64,000 bases of DNA, taken from the NCBI RefSeq assembly GCF_018688375.1, contig NZ_CP061318.1, positions 1,798,001 through 1,862,000 of the forward strand, written 5' to 3'. Shown one piece after another: positions 57,038 through 64,000 of the stretch. Under the pieces are notes generated by a model. That model did not search any database, had not been told where the DNA came from, and saw only the letters and a list, made by a program, of their open reading frames with translations. Numbering within the stretch: position 1 is the first letter of the stretch; each line of letters starts with the position of its first letter. The DNA comes from Polynucleobacter sp. AP-Ainpum-60-G11. Lineage in GTDB: Bacteria; Pseudomonadota; Gammaproteobacteria; Burkholderiales; Burkholderiaceae. A program made the translations under genes and the position numbers.

Positions 57038-57692
57038 AAGCCTGGATACGATCCAAAGCTGCAGCAGTGAGTTCGGCAATCTGACGTAAATAGAATGCGC
57101 CCATGTCTGCCGTAAATCGGGTTTCATCCTTGCTTGCCAAAAGAAGCACTGCCGGCGACTGTACGGCGCCAATACTTTTACCCAATGGCAGGCCGATGGC
57201 AACCATGCTTTGCCATTCAGGGTCGATGCTCACTTGGGTTGCCAACAAATCCACACTAGCCGCAGCTAGCTCTTTAGCAGAGCCACAGAGTGGCGTATCA
57301 ATCCATGGGCCAAATGCGGTATTGGGCGATAGAAGTTGCGCTGACTCAACCTCAAACACTTCTGCCAAGCCCGAGGTCACTGCCGACTCTACATCTGCTT
57401 TGGTATTGGCACGCATCAGGCGTAATAACCAAGCCACTAGGCTCTGTTGAGTTTTGTCATTGCGACTACCAAAGTGCAGCATCTCACTGAGACGACGATT
57501 AAGTTCTTGGTTCTGCGTACGCAATAAAGTCATCTGACGTTCTTGCAATGAAATAGCGCGATCTTCATGCGGATGCTTCAAGCGAATTTCATTTAAGAGA
57601 TTGGCATAGCGCTCAAAGAAACCTGGGGTAGCACGCAACCACTCCGCCACCAATTCTTCTTGTTCAGCTTGCTTAGGATCAATTGCGCTCAT
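57018..57692 (-). CDS. DUF484 family protein
   Basis: A 224-residue protein of the DUF484 family, GAF-like proteins commonly encoded just before xerC. The start AEWLRATPGFFERYANLLNEI, the ERQMTLLRTQNQELNRRLSEML helix and a C-terminal GAF-like fold (about 90-220, with GLPLGKSIGAVQSPAVLLLASKDETRF in part) fit the family. Function is not known. It overlaps xerC by 20 bases and lies 35 bases after gatB. Confidence 0.9.
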   Translation of the reverse strand: MSAIDPKQAEQEELVAEWLRATPGFFERYANLLNEIRLKHPHEDRAISLQERQMTLLRTQNQELNRRLSEMLHFGSRNDKTQQSLVAWLLRLMRANTKADVESAVTSGLAEVFEVESAQLLSPNTAFGPWIDTPLCGSAKELAAASVDLLATQVSIDPEWQSMVAIGLPLGKSIGAVQSPAVLLLASKDETRFTADMGAFYLRQIAELTAAALDRIQAYEPSTS

Positions 57693-57727
57693 CTATGTCT
57701 TTCTCGCTTATTTTCTGATTTCACTTG

Positions 57728-59200
57728 TTAGCCTAACTTGTTACGCAGCAGCTCGTTGACCTGACCTGGATTCGCTTTGCCCTGTGAGGCTTTCATGATC
57801 TGGCCTACCAAGGCATTAAATGCCTTTTCCTTGCCAGAGCGGAACTCCTCAACAGACTTTTCATTGGCCGCCAACACTTTATCGATCATGGCTTCTAGCT
57901 CACCGCTGTCGCTAATTTGCTTCAAACCTTTTGCCTCAATGACTTGATCTACAGTGCTAATGGCTTTACCAGCAACAGCCTCTTCCCACAAAATCGCAAA
58001 GATATCCTTTGCAATCTTGTTGGAGATGGTGCCGTCTGCCACGCGAGTTAACAGTGGCGCTAAATGCTCTGCTTTTAAGGGAGCATCTGCGGTCGCAATG
58101 CCAGCACGATTCAGCGAAGAAGCAAGCTCACCTGCAATCAGGTTGGCCGCGGCTTTTGCCAAAGGCTTGCCAACAATTGCAAGCAACTCTTCAAATACTT
58201 TGGCAGTGTCACGATCTTGTGTGAGTAATTGCGCATCGTATGGGCTTAAGCCGAATTCACTTTGCCACTGCTCACGAAGCTGTGCTGGCAAGGCCGGCAT
58301 CTTGCTGCGCACATCTGCAATCCATGCATCATCAATCACTACCGGCAATAAATCTGGGTCCGGGAAGTAGCGATAGTCGTTTGCATCTTCTTTGCTGCGC
58401 ATGCTACGAGTTTCTTGACGATCAGGATCGTACAGGCGCGTTTCTTGAACGACTGTCCCGCCGTCTTCAATCAACTCAATTTGACGACGCACTTCATATT
58501 GAATCGCTTCTTCTAAAAAACGGAAGGAGTTTAAGTTCTTAATTTCGCAACGAGTACCAAACTCTTTTTGGCCAACAGGGCGAACAGACACGTTCGCATC
58601 GCAACGGAATGAGCCTTCTTGCATATTGCCATCACACACTCCAAGCCAAACAACTAGGGTGTGAAGTGCCTTTGCATAGGCCACTGCTTCAGCAGCACTG
58701 CGCATCACTGGCTCTGTAACAATTTCTAATAATGGTGTACCGGCACGATTGAGATCGATACCGCTCGAAGGTTCGCCATGTGGGCCTAAGAAGCCTTCTT
58801 CATGTACTGACTTACCAGCGTCCTCTTCCATGTGGGCGCGGGTTAGCTCAACCACTTTGACTTGATCGCCAACCAGTATTTCCAAATGGCCACCCACAAC
58901 TACAGGTAGATCCATCTGACTGATCTGATATCCCTTCGGTAAGTCGGGATAAAAATAATTCTTTCGGGCAAAAATACTCGCTGGAGAAATCTTCGCGCCC
59001 ACAGCTAAACCAAAACGAATTGCATGTTCAACAGCTTGACGATTTAATACCGGCAAAACACCCGGTAAGGCTAAATCAACCGCACAGGCCTGTGTATTTG
59101 GGCCTGCACCGAAACGCGTACTTGCCCCACTAAATATTTTGGAATGCGTTTGTAGCTGTGCATGGGTCTCTAGACCAATCACGATTTCCCATTGCATCAT
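57728..59200 (-). CDS. gatB: Aspartyl/glutamyl-tRNA amidotransferase subunit B
   Basis: GatB is the kinase and tRNA-binding part of the GatCAB complex that turns Glu-tRNA-Gln or Asp-tRNA-Asn into the amide form. The 490-residue protein starts [16 protein letters not shown], has the kinase motifs [15 protein letters not shown] and [27 protein letters not shown], and the C-terminal YqeY/tail domain ending [10 protein letters not shown]. The frame opens at 59230, but the ATG at 59200 overlaps the gatA TGA (ATGA) and gives the family start. Confidence 0.97.
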   Translation of the reverse strand: MMQWEIVIGLETHAQLQTHSKIFSGASTRFGAGPNTQACAVDLALPGVLPVLNRQAVEHAIRFGLAVGAKISPASIFARKNYFYPDLPKGYQISQMDLPVVVGGHLEILVGDQVKVVELTRAHMEEDAGKSVHEEGFLGPHGEPSSGIDLNRAGTPLLEIVTEPVMRSAAEAVAYAKALHTLVVWLGVCDGNMQEGSFRCDANVSVRPVGQKEFGTRCEIKNLNSFRFLEEAIQYEVRRQIELIEDGGTVVQETRLYDPDRQETRSMRSKEDANDYRYFPDPDLLPVVIDDAWIADVRSKMPALPAQLREQWQSEFGLSPYDAQLLTQDRDTAKVFEELLAIVGKPLAKAAANLIAGELASSLNRAGIATADAPLKAEHLAPLLTRVADGTISNKIAKDIFAILWEEAVAGKAISTVDQVIEAKGLKQISDSGELEAMIDKVLAANEKSVEEFRSGKEKAFNALVGQIMKASQGKANPGQVNELLRNKLG

Positions 59201-60710
59201 GCCACCTCGCTTGCTTGACGCAAATGCCAATCACTGGCTTGCTGATAATGATGAGCCACTTGAAGTAATCGCGCTTCAGAAAAATAATTGCCAATGAGTT
59301 GCATGCCAATCGGTAAATTGCTTGAGTTAAACCCACAAGGAACACTCATTGCCGGGAGTCCTGCCAAGTTAGTTGAGAGCGTGTAAATGTCCTCTAAATA
59401 CATCTGCACTGGATCTTTTGATTTTTCCCCTAAGCGCCAAGCAACATCCGGTGCAACTGGCCCTAAGATCACATCGCATTTTTCAAATGCTGCTTGAAAA
59501 TCGGCTGCAATAATGCGGCGAATTTTTTGAGCCTGTAGGTAATATGCATCGTAATAACCATGGCACAGCACATAGGTGCCAACTAAGATGCGACGCTTCA
59601 CTTCTGCACCAAAACCCTCAGTACGTGATTTCTTATACATATCAGATAAGTCACGATATTCATTCGCTCTGTGTCCGTAGCGCACGCCATCAAAACGACT
59701 CAAATTACTTGATGCTTCTGCGGGAGCTAAAACGTAATACACCGGTATCGATAGCTTGGTTTTTGGCAAGCTAACATCTACAAGTTGTGCACCTAAATCT
59801 TGCAAGGCTTTTGCTGCAGCATTGACCGCATTGGCCACCTCTGGGGCAAGCCCTTCGGCAAAAAATTCTTTTGGTAAACCTACGCGCAGACCTTCCAAAG
59901 GTTTTGCTGGATTTGAGCTGCCCTCTTTCCAAGACTGAGTGAGGTAACGACCATAATCTTCACCAGAGTCTGCCAAGGATGTAGAGTCACGCGGATCATG
60001 GGATGACATTGCTGACAGCAATAAAGCGCAGTCTTCAGCAGATTTACCCATAGGCCCAGCTTGATCCAAGGAAGATGCGTAAGCAATCATTCCGTAACGG
60101 GATACGCGGCCATAACTAGGCTTGATTCCAGTTAGTCCACAAAAAGCAGCCGGCTGACGAATAGAGCCGCCTGTATCTGTACCTGTTGCAATCGGGGCCA
60201 ATCCTGCAGCTACTGCAGCCGCTGAACCCCCAGACGAGCCGCCCGCTACATATTCTGAATTCCAAGGGTTTAAGACTGGTCCATATGCTGAATTTTCATT
60301 GGAGGAGCCCATTGCAAACTCGTCCATATTGGTCTTGCCAAGGCAAACCATGCCGGCAGCAGTTGGGTTCAGCTCATCCGGAATTCCGAGATTCGAAACT
60401 ACCGTTGCATCAAATGGGCTGAGGTAACCCTCAAGCATTTTGGATGCCGCAGTGGACTTCCAGCCGCGCGTCACAAAGACATCTTTGTGTGCGACTGGGA
60501 TGCCTGTCAATTTTCCAGCGTTACCTGAGGCAATGATTTTATCTGCTTTAGATGCTTGATCTAAACTTAAGTGAGCACTTACATCAAGATATGCATTCCA
60601 GTGCTTACCGGCCTCAATACGCCCTAGAAAATACTTTGTTAGCTCGGTACTGGAAACCTCTTTAGAGGCCAAAGCTTTAGCCATGAAGGCAATGGAAGTT
60701 TGATGCCAAC

Positions 60711-60714
<4 letters not shown>
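59197..60714 (-). CDS. gatA: Aspartyl/glutamyl-tRNA amidotransferase subunit A
   Basis: GatA releases ammonia from glutamine (or asparagine) for the GatB reaction. The 505-residue amidase-signature protein has the catalytic Ser-cisSer-Lys triad: Lys77 in VAHKDVF, the [14 protein letters not shown] loop at about 158-171, and Ser184 in [11 protein letters not shown]. The rest is typical, including [19 protein letters not shown]. It overlaps gatC and gatB by four bases each, so the three subunits are made together. Confidence 0.97.
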
Positions 60715-62110
<1,396 letters not shown>

Positions 62111-62135
62111 TTGACTTTAAGTATTCATTCGGGAA

Positions 62136-63065
62136 TTGCAACATAGCGCTCCTCCTCTTTTCAGACAAGGCGTTCCGGCTCTAGTCAAACTGATTGTCTG
62201 TTTATCGATCAGCATCGCATTGATGTTGATCGATTTTCGCTTTAAGGCACTCGACCCCATTCGCAGTAACGTTAACTGGTTACTGCGTCCACTAGAGTAT
62301 GTGATGATGATGCCGCGCAATGTGTATGAGTCCGCATCAGAATATTTTACTAGCCGTGGAACGCTCGATAAAGAGAATCAAGAAATGAAAGTGCGCCAAG
62401 CTGAGCTCTCTCTACTGGCGAATCAATCTGAATTTCTGTTAATTGAAAATCAGAATTTGCGTCAGCTCATTGATTTGCAAAATCAAGTTCCTTTCAAAAC
62501 ATTATCAGTAGAAATTTTATTTAACCCCCCCAATCCAATTTCTCAACGCATCGTAATTAATCGAGGAAGCGCTGACGGACTAAAGCAAGGCAGTCCCATT
62601 GCCAATGACTCTGGCATCTTGGGTCAGGTAGTGCGCCTCTACAATCACTCTGCAGAAGTTTCATTATTAGAAGATCGTGACTTTGCAGTGCCTGTTCAGG
62701 TGGCTCGCAATGGCTTAAGAGCGGCGGTATTTGGGGCTGGGCGCGGCAATCCCTTAGAACTTCGCTACTTACCTGTAGCCAGCGATTTAGAAGTAGGCGA
62801 CGTACTCATTACCTCTGGTATCGACGGTGTTTATCCACCAGGTTTTGCCGTTGCGGTCATCAGTCGCATAGAACGTAACGCCGATAAAAACTCATCGAAT
62901 GTTTTTTGCGTGCCAATTGCCCCCGTCAATCGCTATCGCCAGGCTTTAGCCCTTCTCTATGATCCACAGTGGGATGCCAATGCTTCTACTGCAACCAATA
63001 AGCCAGGTTCGCCAATCATTAATGCTCCGGGTCGCCGTCAAACTCGTGCGCGAGGCATGCAATGA
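62136..63065 (+). CDS. mreC: Rod shape-determining protein MreC
   Basis: MreC is a bitopic protein that links MreB to the periplasmic cell-wall machinery. The 309-residue protein has one membrane helix (about 18-36, LIVCLSISIALMLIDF), a coiled coil (about 75-110, EMKVRQAELSLL to IENQNLRQLI) and two periplasmic beta-barrel domains (NRGSADGLKQGSPI; TSGIDGVYPPGFAVAVI). The start is a TTG at 62136, which gives the LQHSAPPLFRQG N-terminus like other Burkholderiales MreC; the ribosome site (GGGAA) is close and weak. Confidence 0.94.
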   Translation: MQHSAPPLFRQGVPALVKLIVCLSISIALMLIDFRFKALDPIRSNVNWLLRPLEYVMMMPRNVYESASEYFTSRGTLDKENQEMKVRQAELSLLANQSEFLLIENQNLRQLIDLQNQVPFKTLSVEILFNPPNPISQRIVINRGSADGLKQGSPIANDSGILGQVVRLYNHSAEVSLLEDRDFAVPVQVARNGLRAAVFGAGRGNPLELRYLPVASDLEVGDVLITSGIDGVYPPGFAVAVISRIERNADKNSSNVFCVPIAPVNRYRQALALLYDPQWDANASTATNKPGSPIINAPGRRQTRARGMQ

Positions 63066-63586
63066 TCGATTTTCAAAGCGGCTATATTCTTCGGCCGGTC
63101 AATCCGGTCTTCATTTATTTCAGCTTGCTTTGTGCGCTGCTGCTTAACCTGCTGCCAATTGGTAATTACAGTTGGGTTCCTGACTGGCTCATTATTTGTA
63201 TCGTATTTTGGAATATTCACCAACATCGCTTTATTGGAGTGGGCGCCGCATTCTTTCTTGGACTCTTGATGGATGTGCATAACTCCGACCTGCTGGGTTT
63301 GCATGCTTTTAGTTATTCACTAGTCGCCTACCTTGCGATCTCTTGGCATAGACGAATCATTGTTTTGAATGTCCTCACTCAAGCGATGCACTTGCTGCCG
63401 ATCTTTTTGCTAGTTTCATTGTTCCCCGTAATCACACATTGGCTATTGAGCGGGGAAATCTATTGGTGGGCATTAACCGGCGCCATCCAGGCAATAATTG
63501 AGGCAGTGCTATGGCCTGTGGCAACGCAAATTTTGCTTTCACCTCAACGTCGCCCAATTGATGTTGACCACAATCGTCCGCTTTAA
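63062..63586 (+). CDS. mreD: Rod shape-determining protein MreD
   Basis: A 174-residue membrane protein with about five or six helices, the third part of the rod complex. Features are PVNPVFIYFSLLCALLLNLLP, SWVPDWLIICIVFWNIHQHRFIGVGAAFFLGLLMDVHNSDLLGLHAFSYSLVAYL (in part; the conserved GLLMDVHNSDLLG loop). The ATG at 63062 overlaps the end of mreC by four bases. mrdA follows nine bases later. Confidence 0.93.
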   Translation: MIDFQSGYILRPVNPVFIYFSLLCALLLNLLPIGNYSWVPDWLIICIVFWNIHQHRFIGVGAAFFLGLLMDVHNSDLLGLHAFSYSLVAYLAISWHRRIIVLNVLTQAMHLLPIFLLVSLFPVITHWLLSGEIYWWALTGAIQAIIEAVLWPVATQILLSPQRRPIDVDHNRPL

Positions 63587-63594
63587 AGCGCTGC

Positions 63595-64000
63595 ATGGTT
63601 TCATTTAAAAAACCAAATCTCGACTCGTTTCAAGAGCGCATTCATATTGCGACCTTGTTTGTTACCTTTTGCTTCCTCCTGCTCATTACTCGATTGGTAT
63701 GGCTACAACTGGTAAGTCACGGCAAATACGCCCTGTTGGCAGAGAGCAATCGTATTGCCCTAGTTCCCGCACCCGCTAATCGCGGCCTCTTGATTGATCG
63801 AAATGGCATTGTTATTGGCAGAAACTATTCAGCACTGACCTTAGATGTCAATGCTGAAGAGCTAAAAGGTAATGTTGATGAGCTCATTGATGAACTCTCT
63901 CAAATCGTATTGATTTCCCCAAGAGATCGTCGGAATTTCAAGCGCTCACTTGAAGATTCCCGAAAAATGGGCACTTTCCCCCTTAGATCCATGCTTACCG
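63595..64000 (+). CDS. mrdA: Penicillin-binding protein 2 (MrdA), N-terminal part (cut by window edge)
   Basis: The first 135 codons of peptidoglycan transpeptidase PBP2. After a short cytoplasmic start (DSFQERIHIATLFV) comes the membrane helix (about 17-38) and then VSHGKYALLAESNRIALVPAPANRGLLIDRNG (in part), the standard PBP2 linker before the pedestal domain (dimerisation region). The transpeptidase domain lies outside the window. The ATG at 63595 follows mreD by eight bases. Together with mreBCD it completes the elongation operon. Confidence 0.94.
   Translation, partial: MVSFKKPNLDSFQERIHIATLFVTFCFLLLITRLVWLQLVSHGKYALLAESNRIALVPAPANRGLLIDRNGIVIGRNYSALTLDVNAEELKGNVDELIDELSQIVLISPRDRRNFKRSLEDSRKMGTFPLRSMLT

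Noticed and set aside
57038..57202. Upstream extension of the xerC reading frame
   Set aside because: It lies inside the DUF484 gene and its translation is not conserved-looking; the ATG at 57037 gives the normal recombinase start.

Overview
The window looks like core chromosome of a free-living betaproteobacterium of the Burkholderiaceae, most likely Polynucleobacter or a close relative. The reasons are a moderate G+C content (mid-forties percent by eye, low for the family), very tight gene packing with many 1-4 base overlaps, a methionine synthase split into two adjacent genes, an ahcY-metF pair behind an S-adenosylhomocysteine riboswitch, a PhaM-type granule protein, and the gatCAB/mreBCD/mrdA divergon. 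This assignment is inferred from gene content, not from a database search. I see no tRNA, rRNA, IS element, prophage or CRISPR array, and no stretch over 300 bases lacks a gene.

Layout. 1-3.3 kb (minus): ybeD-lipB-lipA lipoate genes, an alpha/beta hydrolase, a thioredoxin-like ferredoxin and a VanZ-family membrane protein. 3.4-5.5 kb: birA-coaX cofactor pair and rfaE2. 5.6-10.4 kb (plus): a tight run of glutathione peroxidase, FAD oxidoreductase, DUF1365, cyclopropane-fatty-acid synthase-like methyltransferase and SDR, which looks like a membrane-lipid modification and oxidative stress unit. 10.4-17.7 kb: dsbA, SPOR protein, argS, DUF1840, split metH. 17.7-22 kb: phaM, metallo-beta-lactamase-fold hydrolase, DUF1289, acuI-like reductase, small lipoprotein, flavin reductase, GST. 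22-30 kb (minus): RND efflux pump, pirin, WrbA-like flavoprotein and a MarR regulator whose promoter carries clear inverted repeats. 30.1-35.6 kb: glmS, glmU, ttcA, folB, and a pteridine-reductase-like SDR. 35.6-41.5 kb: midA-like methyltransferase, cca, NDUFA9-like protein, lytic transglycosylase, 5-formyl-THF cyclo-ligase. 41.5-45.4 kb (minus): metK, ahcY, metF. 45.5-48.2 kb (plus): two lipid A acyltransferases and dapF. 48.2-61 kb: pyrE/xthA divergent pair, then a long minus-strand run of ampG, metW, metX, slmA, argB, dksA, cobW-like, xerC, DUF484, gatB, gatA, gatC. 61-64 kb (plus): mreB, mreC, mreD and the start of mrdA.

How the genes work together. Much of the methyl cycle is here: metX/metW feed methionine synthesis, metF and 5-formyl-THF cyclo-ligase supply one-carbon folate, split MetH remakes methionine, MetK makes SAM and AhcY removes SAH. 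The most notable non-coding finding is that metK is preceded by an element matching the SAM-II aptamer core, while the next gene on the same strand, ahcY, is preceded by an SAH aptamer. SAM and SAH would thus be sensed separately, one gene apart. Cell-envelope building (glmS/glmU, lipid A acyltransferases, dapF, ampG, transglycosylase, mre/mrdA) is the second theme.
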